Assembly: GCA_023427925.1 (NCBI GenBank)
Contig: JAEYZS010000208.1
Coordinates: 1-17,634, forward strand
Length of the DNA stretch: 17,634 bases
From: Pseudomonadota bacterium
Lineage (GTDB): Bacteria > Bdellovibrionota > Bdellovibrionia > Bdellovibrionales > JAEYZS01
Direction of reading: 5' to 3'
The translations under genes were made by a program, and so were the position numbers. This document shows, piece by piece, positions 8,855 to 16,800 of the stretch. The notes beneath the pieces are model-generated. The model did no database searches and was not told the origin of the DNA. It saw only the letters and a program-made list of their open reading frames with translations. Position 1 is the stretch's first letter, and each line of letters begins with the position of its first letter.

Positions 8855-9316
8855 ATGAAAGAAGCACAGATAAGATCTGTCGCTTTATTTTTCTTCTACA
8901 CGTTCTTAGACAAGAGCTTGGCAATGAAAGCTTCTGTTGAAGCGATAAACTTATATGGCAAGCGCCTTAAGAAACGAGAGACTCACGGTCCGACGGAGCC
9001 CCTCCTCGTTTATTCAACTTATAAGGTTTGGAAAAAATATTCAAAAAAAAGAAATATCAAATCCAAAGATTTTGATCTTTCTGCTGAGGGATGGATTATC
9101 CCAGATAAATTAAAGTTAGAGCCATGGAGAGAGTTTGTAAGAGACTCAGATCCGCAACTCTATCTCGCTGTGATCTGGTCTACGCTATTGAACTTTTCAG
9201 ATAGGGATATTTCAGAAGGTTTGGGGATCACTGAAGGCAGTGTTCGCTATCGAATAGGCAATGGCCTAAAACTTTTGGGTCAAATGGTACCTCCAGCAGG
9301 AGGCCTCGATGCGTAA
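8855..9316 (+). CDS. Sigma-70 region-4-like regulator, short ECF-sigma-like protein
   Basis: 153 residues, cytoplasmic. The C-terminal part (about 98-143) has the form of sigma region 4: a helix DPQLYLAVIWSTLLNFS, then a helix-turn-helix SDRDISEGLGITEGSVRYRIGN with the usual I-x-x-x-LGI-x-x-GSV-x-x-R spacing, and LKLLGQM. The N-terminal half (1-65) is helical, but the acidic D-x-x-Q-D-x-F motif of ECF sigma region 2 is not visible. It is therefore either a strongly diverged sigma factor or a DNA-binding regulator derived from one. Its stop overlaps the next gene (ATGCGTAA, 9309-9316), which encodes an anti-sigma-like membrane protein; that arrangement is typical of sigma/anti-sigma pairs. It lies 3 bp after mreB and is probably co-transcribed with it. 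Confidence 0.68.
   Translation: MKEAQIRSVALFFFYTFLDKSLAMKASVEAINLYGKRLKKRETHGPTEPLLVYSTYKVWKKYSKKRNIKSKDFDLSAEGWIIPDKLKLEPWREFVRDSDPQLYLAVIWSTLLNFSDRDISEGLGITEGSVRYRIGNGLKLLGQMVPPAGGLDA
9298..9303 (+). promoter_or_regulatory. Consensus Shine-Dalgarno inside the upstream coding region
   Basis: AGGAGG lies 5 nt before the ATG at 9309, inside the last codons of the sigma-like gene. It fixes the start of the anti-sigma-like gene and predicts efficient, translationally coupled expression of the two proteins. Confidence 0.75.
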
Positions 9317-10388
9317 AAGAACTTTAAGTGAATTCATGTGCATCGAAATGCTTTATGATTACAAGTCAGGAAAGCTCGATCCTCTAAGACATCAGGCGGT
9401 TGAAGATGTGTTGCAATCTTCTCCAAGAGTTCGCGAAGAGTTAAAAAAACTTTCTATTGGAATCTCTTACTGTGACAAACTAAAAAATATTTCTGTTTCT
9501 GAGCCCCTCGTAGACATGATTCTAAATCAGCCGAAGTCTGCCGAGAGAGTTCTATCTAAATTTCGCTGGGGGAATTTCCCGCAGCCCGTGCGCTGGGCAT
9601 TTGAAGCAGTGGTTGTTGCTGTGGCAATTGCGCTTTTTGTAACTCAGGTTCCGAATCTATTTAAAGCAGAAAAGAATCCAGCAGAATCCATGGTTGTGAA
9701 AAAATTTGATATTAAGCCGCCAGGACCAGAAGTGGTTGAAGAGTCCGAAGTCGAAGCAAACCCAACTGTCGCTAAACAATCTACTGAAGTTGTTACGGAG
9801 CAAGCTCCAAAACCGACTGCGCCAATCATTGCATCAAAAGAAATTCCCCTACTGCTTCGTCCGCCTGAAGCGCCGGTTGCTGAGGCAGATGGACAAGCTC
9901 CAGCTGCAACAGTTGCAACAGCGCCGGCTCAGCCCGCACCTGAGCCACCAAAGCCTGTAGCTAAAAAGGGAAATGCATATGTATATCGAATGACAATGCA
10001 TGTGGATGATGTCGACAATGTTACACCAGAGATAGTTGCATTGATTTCTGGTTTGGGTGGAGAAAAGGCTGGTGAAGTGGAGCTGGGTTGGAGAAGAAAG
10101 GGCGGAAGTTACTTCCACTTTTCAATTCCTAAAGCAAACAGCCCAAATCTACAAGAAGGTCTCAAAAACTTTGCAAGATTTAACATTATTAAATCTACCC
10201 ATCCAAGAGTGATGCCAGAAGATACGGAAAGATATATTCTCTGGGTCGAAAAGAAGAGCACACCGGAAGCTGCTCAAAATGAAAGCCCCGAGTCACAAGA
10301 AACGGCTGATGACGAAGCGGAGCCTAGCGCGACGACGAGCCCCACTGATGAACAAGATGTAAATCAGGAAGATAATGAAACGAATTAA
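9309..10388 (+). CDS. Anti-sigma-factor-like single-pass membrane protein
   Basis: 359 residues. A cytoplasmic helical N-domain (1-90: LYDYKSGKLDPLRHQAVEDVL, then SPRVREEL) resembles the anti-sigma domain of ECF partners. The zinc-binding H-x3-C-x2-C is absent, and the two cysteines in this domain are C11 and C55. One membrane helix follows (about 95-114, AFEAVVVAVAIALFVTQV). Next comes a Pro/Ala/Glu-rich periplasmic linker (about 135-220). A folded domain at about 222-315 (YVYRMTMHVDDVD, ISGLGGE, SYFHFSIPKANSPNLQEGL, ERYILWVE) resembles the DUF4349-type domain of some anti-sigma proteins. The protein ends in an acidic tail (318-359). It probably holds the upstream sigma-like protein and releases it on an envelope signal; that role is inferred from gene order and topology. 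It overlaps both neighbours (8 and 14 bp). Confidence 0.66.
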   Translation: MRKRTLSEFMCIEMLYDYKSGKLDPLRHQAVEDVLQSSPRVREELKKLSIGISYCDKLKNISVSEPLVDMILNQPKSAERVLSKFRWGNFPQPVRWAFEAVVVAVAIALFVTQVPNLFKAEKNPAESMVVKKFDIKPPGPEVVEESEVEANPTVAKQSTEVVTEQAPKPTAPIIASKEIPLLLRPPEAPVAEADGQAPAATVATAPAQPAPEPPKPVAKKGNAYVYRMTMHVDDVDNVTPEIVALISGLGGEKAGEVELGWRRKGGSYFHFSIPKANSPNLQEGLKNFARFNIIKSTHPRVMPEDTERYILWVEKKSTPEAAQNESPESQETADDEAEPSATTSPTDEQDVNQEDNETN

Positions 10389-12312
10389 AGAGATTTTTTT
10401 ATTTCCCCAAAAATCATTACGAGCAATGTTAACCATATGGTTCTTGCTTTTTTCGATAATTCCGTTGGCGTTTATTACTGGCTATTCCTTAGTACAATTT
10501 GAAAAAGTATTCAGCGACGAAATGCTAAAGCGCCTCAATGACAATTTCGTAGTCATCACGAAATCCATTGAGGAATTAAAAAACTATCTTAAGACTTCGG
10601 CCGAGCTTCATTCCACAGACGATGCACTGGTCTTTAATATTTCCACTAAGAATATTCCAAATTTAAAACGAGTTTCGTCGGAGTGGTTAAATGCTGGCTA
10701 CATTGATCAAATCTCTCTTTTTGATAGAGACGGTCAACTGATAGTTGCATTCAAAAAAGATGAAGATGGCTTTATTATTAACGATCTCCAAATGGAAAAA
10801 GGAGATATCTTTCTTAATCGAGCCTTGATGGAATCGATTCAAGACAAAGAGCAAGTGATTCTAACGGACATTAATCCTAAATCGGGTTTTGATTTGATCT
10901 CTTACTCTAAAGTGGTTGGTAAAAAAAGAAGGATTGATGGATACATCCAAGAAATCATTCGTATCGATCAAAAGTACATCGAAAGCCTGAAAACTCGATT
11001 TAACTTGGACGTCTTGATTTTAGATAAGGATTTTAAGCCGGTTGCTTCGACTCAAAGTGATTTTATGTTGATCGGGTCTTCATCATATCAGCGAGGATTT
11101 ACTGACAATGTGAAATTCTTAACCGTTCAGAGTCAGTCAGAGCCTTTTTCGCTTTTGATTAAGCCATTAGACAAGGATCAAAACAATATTAAGTTTGGCC
11201 TGGCTTCGTCTAAGAAAGAAATCGAATCAACTACTAAAAAAATTAATGCCACAGTATTCAGTGTCGTTGGTGTTGTTGTTCTTTTGATTTTACTTGCACT
11301 TTGGATTGTTTCTAGAATTTTGATTAAGCCACTGACTCAATTGATGGGTGCGGTAAAGAGTCTTGAAAGCGGTGAGGGAAATACTTTTGTACACGCAGAT
11401 TCGGGAACTGAAATCGGTGAACTGACTAAAAGTTTTAATGAAATGTCAAAGAAGGTCACCAAGGCGCAAAGCGAATTGACCAAGAAAGTAAAAGAGCTCG
11501 AAAAGACAAATCACGAACTTCAAGAGGCTCAAGCTCAGCTCGTTCATTCGGCTAAGATGGGAAGCCTGGGGCAAGTGGTCGCAGGTGTTGCACATGAGCT
11601 TAACAATCCAATCGGATTTATCTATAGCAATATGGGGATACTAAAAGATTATATTGAGCGGTTTGAAAAACTCATTGAAATTGCAGAATCGAGTCCGAAA
11701 AAACTAAAGAGCGCAAAAGACGAGATGGACTATGACTATATGATGAAGGATTTGCCTAAGCTTATCAAATCCTGTCAAGACGGAGCCAAGAGAGTAAGAG
11801 ACATAGTCTTAAACTTAAAAAACTTCTCACGATCTGATGAATTAGAAAGAAAAGAATTTTCTCTCGAAGAGGGCCTTGATAGTACACTTGAAATCTTAAA
11901 GAGTGATTTAAAACATCGACAAATCGAACTTCATAAAAAGTATAGCGGAATACCTCCGATTTATTGTTATGCTGGACAAATCAACCAAGTCTTTATGAAT
12001 ATCATCTCTAACGCCGTTCAAGCGATTGATGGTAAAGGCGATATCTGGATTGAAACCAAGAAAAAAGGACTCGAGGTTGTCATCACGGTTCGTGATAATG
12101 GCCGAGGAATTCCCGCAAAAAATCTAAACAAAGTATTTGATCCATTCTTTACTACAAAACCCGTAGGCCAGGGGACTGGCTTGGGATTATCGATTTCCTA
12201 CGGAATAATCGAAAAACATAATGGAAAGATTTTAGTGGATTCCAAGGTCGGTGAGGGAACTGAGTTTACAATCATTCTTCCAATCGTTACACCAAAGGCT
12301 TCAAAAGCTTAA
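10375..12312 (+). CDS. Membrane sensor histidine kinase (double-Cache-like, HAMP, HisKA, HATPase)
   Basis: 645 residues. TM1 is at about 17-41 and TM2 at about 292-314. They enclose a 250-residue periplasmic region with two Cache/PAS-like strands patterns (IDQISLFDRDGQLIVAF at 110-126 and LDVLILDKDFKPVAST at 211-226). A HAMP domain (about 315-367) and a coiled coil (about 365-392) lead to HisKA with phospho-acceptor H407 in VAHELNNPIGF. The HATPase has the N box NQVFMNIISNAVQA (537-550), G1 DNGRGIP (574-580), F box DPFFTT (589-594) and G2 GQGTGLGL (598-605). All key residues are present, so it should be active. No receiver domain or response regulator is encoded beside it. AGGAA (10366-10370) precedes the ATG, which overlaps the previous gene by 14 bp. 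Confidence 0.93.
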   Translation: MKRIKEIFLFPQKSLRAMLTIWFLLFSIIPLAFITGYSLVQFEKVFSDEMLKRLNDNFVVITKSIEELKNYLKTSAELHSTDDALVFNISTKNIPNLKRVSSEWLNAGYIDQISLFDRDGQLIVAFKKDEDGFIINDLQMEKGDIFLNRALMESIQDKEQVILTDINPKSGFDLISYSKVVGKKRRIDGYIQEIIRIDQKYIESLKTRFNLDVLILDKDFKPVASTQSDFMLIGSSSYQRGFTDNVKFLTVQSQSEPFSLLIKPLDKDQNNIKFGLASSKKEIESTTKKINATVFSVVGVVVLLILLALWIVSRILIKPLTQLMGAVKSLESGEGNTFVHADSGTEIGELTKSFNEMSKKVTKAQSELTKKVKELEKTNHELQEAQAQLVHSAKMGSLGQVVAGVAHELNNPIGFIYSNMGILKDYIERFEKLIEIAESSPKKLKSAKDEMDYDYMMKDLPKLIKSCQDGAKRVRDIVLNLKNFSRSDELERKEFSLEEGLDSTLEILKSDLKHRQIELHKKYSGIPPIYCYAGQINQVFMNIISNAVQAIDGKGDIWIETKKKGLEVVITVRDNGRGIPAKNLNKVFDPFFTTKPVGQGTGLGLSISYGIIEKHNGKILVDSKVGEGTEFTIILPIVTPKASKA

Positions 12313-12357
12313 CTGCAATATAAATAGCTCATTGTCATTGTTGGTGTAATTAAAGTG

Positions 12358-12383
12358 TCTCAAATTGAGATTCTTTTTATTTC
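12358..12383 (+). terminator. Weak candidate intrinsic terminator after the histidine kinase
   Basis: TCTCA-AAT-TGAGA (12358-12370) is followed by a T-rich run (12371-12383). The stem is only 5 bp, so this is a tentative end for the mreB operon transcript. Confidence 0.35.
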
Positions 12384-12398
12384 GCAAGTATTTACCGA

Positions 12399-12404
12399 TA
12401 TAAT
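12399..12404 (+). promoter_or_regulatory. Perfect -10 hexamer immediately before an ATG
   Basis: TATAAT lies 6 bp upstream of the ATG at 12411. Transcription would normally start about 7 nt after the hexamer, which is the A of that ATG. No clear -35 is found at 16-18 bp (TTTATT at 12376-12381 is poor), and no Shine-Dalgarno precedes the ATG. The arrangement predicts a leaderless mRNA. Confidence 0.5.
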
Positions 12405-12410
12405 CTAAGT

Positions 12411-12875
12411 ATGTTGTTAAAATGCTTTTTAATTCTATCTTCAATAGTTGTCGCTCAGGTTCACACGGGTCAATCAAAGGTTGAGCAGCGTGTGAACGAG
12501 CACATGCAAAAGACAGGAAAAAAAATAGAGATTGAAGCCGCAAAAAAAGAAGTTGAACTTAAGCGTTCGGCCCCTGAGAGATTAAGAGCGGAGCCTTTTA
12601 GAAAGCAAAAGAAGTCTTCTTTTAAAGTCTATACTACACCTCATGAGCCGGATCCTGAGATCTTTCCCGATCAATACGATCACTCAGTGGCAGCGGATCC
12701 TGCAATAGAATTTGAACGAGATATAAGTGAAGTTCGAACACTTCCTACTGCCGAGCAAGAGAATGCAGCATTCGTAAGACAATTTAAAGAGAATGCAGAG
12801 AAGGCTGGAGTTAAAGTCCATATTGATCCGGATTACAAGGCAAGACCGATTAAAAGCCGAGGAACCGGCAGATAG
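12411..12875 (+). CDS. Small exported, highly charged hypothetical protein
   Basis: 154 residues. The first 15 or so residues (MLLKCFLILSSIVVA, then QVHTGQ) form a short signal peptide. C5 lies too early to be a lipobox cysteine. The mature part is rich in Lys, Glu and Arg, with a helical stretch KVEQRVNEHMQKTGKKIEIE (23-42). A Pro-rich acidic middle (HEPDPEIFPDQYD, 78-90) and a basic tail follow. I recognise no family. It has no cysteines after export and no membrane helix, so a soluble periplasmic or secreted protein is likely. It is separated from the histidine kinase by about 100 bp that contain a weak terminator and its own -10. A strong terminator follows at 12902-12932. The start is supported by the signal peptide rather than by a ribosome site. 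Confidence 0.65.
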   Translation: MLLKCFLILSSIVVAQVHTGQSKVEQRVNEHMQKTGKKIEIEAAKKEVELKRSAPERLRAEPFRKQKKSSFKVYTTPHEPDPEIFPDQYDHSVAADPAIEFERDISEVRTLPTAEQENAAFVRQFKENAEKAGVKVHIDPDYKARPIKSRGTGR

Positions 12876-12901
12876 GCAATGAAAGCTGATCTTCAGAAAT
12901 A

Positions 12902-12932
12902 AAAAAAGCCAACCTTGAAGGTTGGCTTTTTT
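12902..12932. terminator. Strong bidirectional intrinsic terminator
   Basis: A 14-bp stem, with arms 12902-12915 and 12919-12932, encloses a TGA loop. Its core is GCCAACCT paired with AGGTTGGC, flanked by six A and six T. It works in both directions and sits between the convergent genes ending at 12875 (+) and 12954 (-). Confidence 0.93.
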
Positions 12933-12953
12933 AGTTTCACGATAAAGTTAAGT

Positions 12954-13613
12954 TTACGCTTTTCTTTTTAAGCAAAGCTTAACGAAATCTTCGTAAGAAA
13001 TTTTAAGTAGAGTAAGAGCTTGTTTAATAGCATCTTTTGTAGAAACACCATCTTTTTCAAGCTTAGACTTTAATGCTAAGAAGCTAACAAAACTTTCGCT
13101 TCCAGTTCTAGCAACATTAAGAGCTTCACCCATTAAGAAATCCATAGAATCGATTCTTACAGTTTCACCTTCAATAGTCTCTTCCCACTTAGTATTGCTA
13201 TCTTTTAAGAGATTTTTAGCAGCCATAAGTTGAATATTTGTAAACAAAGCTTTGTTAGCAGGGCTTGGATCTGAAATCATGCTTTCAAGAACTTTCTTTC
13301 CATTTGCTCCTAGTAAACCATCAGTAATAGCACGAGCTGTTGCATTGTTTAGTCTTACTAAGTTTTCAGGCTTTAAATCTAATTCTCTTAGAGAAGGCTC
13401 ATTTAAAATTCTGTATCCGTTTGAAATGTTTTGAACCAATTGTAAATTCTGTCTTAAATCACGCGCTCTTTGATCTCTTTCAGATTGCTGAGTTTCAGTT
13501 CTTCCAGATCGTCTTTCATTCTCTTTCGGCTTTACGCCTCGAGATGCAAATGCTGAAGACGCAACCGTAAGTGCTAGGAAAGCTACAAGCACATTTGTCT
13601 TAGTTAATTTCAT
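12954..13613 (-). CDS. Secreted hypothetical protein, helical
   Basis: 219 residues. The signal peptide is clear: basic MKLTKTN, hydrophobic VLVAFLALTVASS, and cleavage after AFA (about residue 23). The mature protein starts with a charged, disordered stretch (SRGVKPKENERRSGRTETQQSER in pieces, about 24-50). It continues as predicted helices to a basic end (KLCLKRKA) with a single cysteine. I recognise no family. Translation should be strong: GGAGGAA (13625-13619) is 5 nt before the ATG. It lies downstream of the giant gene in the same direction, but the hairpin at 13712-13739 separates them, so it is probably transcribed from its own promoter in the 191-bp gap. I could not pick a convincing -35/-10 pair there. 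Confidence 0.75.
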   Translation of the reverse strand: MKLTKTNVLVAFLALTVASSAFASRGVKPKENERRSGRTETQQSERDQRARDLRQNLQLVQNISNGYRILNEPSLRELDLKPENLVRLNNATARAITDGLLGANGKKVLESMISDPSPANKALFTNIQLMAAKNLLKDSNTKWEETIEGETVRIDSMDFLMGEALNVARTGSESFVSFLALKSKLEKDGVSTKDAIKQALTLLKISYEDFVKLCLKRKA

Positions 13614-13618
13614 ATAAA

Positions 13619-13625
13619 TTCCTCC
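13619..13625 (-). promoter_or_regulatory. Strong Shine-Dalgarno for the 219-residue secreted protein
   Basis: GGAGGAA on the - strand, 5 nt upstream of the ATG at 13613. It confirms that start and suggests high expression. Confidence 0.75.
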
Positions 13626-13711
13626 GTATCGGCGTTACCCTTAAAGTCATAAAAATACTCAGGGATTTTAAGTTATTGTTCCTTATTTATCTACTTATAC
13701 CTTAGAGCATG

Positions 13712-13739
13712 AAAAAAAGTGAAAATCGGTGCCGATTTT
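13712..13739 (-). terminator. Intrinsic terminator after the giant gene
   Basis: AAAATCGG (13722-13729) and CCGATTTT (13732-13739) form a perfect palindrome around TG. On the - strand the hairpin is followed by CAC and then seven T (13718-13712), which makes a rho-independent terminator 66 bp beyond the stop of the giant gene and about 100 bp before the next start. Confidence 0.75.
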
Positions 13740-13804
13740 AGTCCCTCTTTCGACCTTCTTAAATGCCCTGATTCAAAACCATATTCTATTGAAAACAGGG
13801 GGTT

Positions 13805-16800
13805 TTATCGTCCGCCTCCCATTGTTCTCGACTTAAACTTATCGAGCTGAGATCTCTCGATATTCCTATACGCACTATCGAGATCCGCTGCCATTAAAAT
13901 ATTTATATTGAAAAACAACTCTTCCATTAACAAATCTAACCCACGGGCAGCTCCGGCAATTCCTAGGAATTGAGAGTTCAATTGGCCTGTATGTGCATAT
14001 CTCAGAGTAGCAGGAGGTTGGTAAACTTTGCCTGTTTCTGATTTCACAGGCAATGACATATTCCTATCCTTACCGTATGGGTGATTCGTTAAGTTCTCAC
14101 TTTCCAGTAGACTCTTGATGTCTTCGAAATGGTGTCGTACTGAAGGATCACTTTCAATCCTGCGGATCATGCTTTGTCCAAAGTGAGATGCCGTTATTTC
14201 TTGTAAAGCTTGTGCTGCAAGCAGAGCTTTAGGCACGTCTTCATTTGCTCCAACTTCCTTAATGAAGTTATCAATTTGTTTGTTCATTTTGAGCGCAGTA
14301 TAATCTAGCAACATTCCTTCTGCGACTGGATTTCTAGACAATGAAGCGGTAACGACGGTCACATCTTCCCCAAGTGCCTCAACATAATTAGATTCCTGTT
14401 CTATCTTCATACCATCAACTAGACCTACGTTCTTTAACAGTGTGAAATAGGAGTACAGCATTGATGCATAATCTCTTATAACAGAGAGATCGTAAGGATC
14501 TTTTCGCGTGCTTTCTCCCGTAGCAACTGGAACTGCTGAATCCATTTTGGCATTTGTAAATGAAAGTAAAACCTTCATAAACGAAGTTCTAAAATGATTG
14601 ATTACTGTTTTAAATCGCTGTTGACGATTTTTCAGAGCATTCAAGTGGAGTTCTTTTTGTCTAGGGGTTGCATTGGACGCATTTTTTATGGCGGCGTCTG
14701 TACGTAAAGACAGATCAAAAGAATCTTCGATGATTCTAAGGTAGTCATCCATTTCTTGCACATAGTTTTGAATCACATGAGTTGATACATTGGCAATACG
14801 CGTACTCTTTTGCGCTTTAATGTATTTATAGGCGTCAAGAGGTTGTTTGGTGATATAATTCATTGAATCTTTGCCAGCAAACGCAGGTACGAAGTCTTTC
14901 AGAAGAAGTTCATGGTAGCTTTGAGAGAAATTCTCATACACTTCCTCTAGGCGTGGGTCTATAAATGTTGCCCAAGTTTCACTGAAGTCTACTCCCGTTT
15001 CGGTAGCTACCGCTGGCGAAACATTTTTCATTAGGTAATCAAGTGCTGTACTCTTAGATTCGGAGCTTCGAGTCGGATAAAGAACTTTAGCCTTATTATT
15101 ACAGAATGCCTCTGGCTTGTGTTGAACAAGTCTTGGTATAACAAAGTGGGCGTTTTTACCCCATGATTCGTCGATGATAGAATTTCGCATATCGTCTGTT
15201 TGAATGAGAGCATTCTTAATGAAATAATTCCCACATACGGCTTTTTCGATTAGGACAGAAGCGGGAGAAGTGGATTTTCCTAATAGTTTTTTGAGAGTTT
15301 CTTGGGGATATGAATTCTTAATTTCTTCGTCGAAGGCAAGAACAAGGGCCTCTCCGCGAGCTGCAGGCACTGGTGTTCCTAAGAATCCTCTGATTTCTTT
15401 AAACAAAATAGCTTTCTTATAGAGCGATAGTAAACGCTCTGCTTCGAATGACGAACGATCTCTAGAAGAGGTGGCTTTCTTCGTGTGTCGATACGCCTTG
15501 GTGAAGTTCTCATAATTAGAATTTATAAGATCTATCGTGTCTACCAATTGCGAATAATTATTATTAGCCGGAAGATCTACATCTTCTAATTTCTTTTTTG
15601 AGAAGTGATCTTTAGCCAATTTTTTTAATGCTTCTCTTCGATTTAAGTTCTGTTGACCTCTTAAGAACGAGAGTATTGATCCTTTGTCCTTTAATTTTTG
15701 AGACTCTGATTGGACAAGGTAGTCTGTAATATTCTGAGCAATTTTAACAAGAGTTTCATCTACTCCTTTCCAATCCTTGTGTTCGAATTTCTCTGAGCGA
15801 ATTTCTCTGAGCTTTAATCCAATTTTTGGCAAAAGATCGATTACGCGTTGAGCACGAAGCTTGTTCATACCATCATATGTAAGTTCTCCGAAATCATCAG
15901 TCAGAGTTGCTTTTTCGAAATTCACTCTTTCAGAAAATTTAACACCATAGAGCCCGTCATCATGTAATAGGGGATTGAATGAAGTTGATTTCTTTGGGTC
16001 GAAATTATTGGCCTTAGCCGTGTATATGTATTGAGCGAGTAAATTATAAAATTTCTGAGTGATTGTCCATTCTGCTTGGTATATGTCGACATAACTTATC
16101 CAGTTCGAGTAGCTTCCCATGAATTTATAAAGTAAAGCGTCTTTCCATAATGTAGACTGCTCTTTAATAGTCGTTAGTCGTTCATGTGGATCACAGTCTT
16201 GTGGGTTTTCTGTATAGAAAGTTTTATAACGTGTTTTTGCTTTAATAGCGGCATGTGTTTCACATATGGATTCAGACCAGTTATTATTCTTTAGGTGATC
16301 TAATTGAATATTGTATCGTGACCGATTCATTCCTAACTCTGCTCCTGAACCCATTAACTTTTGTTCGAAGCGGAAAGAATAAGGCCTAACCCATTCGTCC
16401 CATTGTAAGAAAATGACAATACCTACACCGATTTTCCAACCTACTCGACCAACGTTAAACGCAACGCGAGTTAAATTTCCTTCTTTGCCAGGAATGTAGC
16501 CAAACCATTTGGCAATTCGGGCTGACATTGTCATTCTACCATTTTTCAGAATATTCTTATTTGCGATTGAATAAGCTTTCATTTCTTGGCTTACCGTATT
16601 GAACTCAATTGCGATACCTTCTAAAATATTTCCTGCCGAAATCAGAGCGCGATTTCCAGTAGAAAGTGCTGCATTTTGAACAGCGGATTTTGTTCCCTTG
16701 GCGCCAAGAACGGATGCCACGGTTATAAGCTGAGACGAGGCACCAGCGCCTGCACCGGCTACAATAATATTCATAAACGAAGCGATGTGGTTATGCATGT

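Noticed and set aside
9706..10118. Short ORFs on both strands with Gln/Leu- or Cys-rich runs
   Set aside because: They are frame-shifted readings of the Pro/Ala/Glu-rich linker of the anti-sigma-like protein.
12301..12543. 80-codon ORF on the - strand with a hydrophobic start
   Set aside because: It lies antisense across the end of the histidine kinase, the intergenic gap and the start of the 12411 gene. It has no ribosome site, and the + strand gene has a signal peptide and a promoter element.
13766..13800. Inverted repeat CCCTG...CAGGG with inner TTCAA/TTGAA
   Set aside because: The stem is interrupted and no T-run follows on the - strand. The hairpin at 13722-13739 is a much better terminator for that direction.
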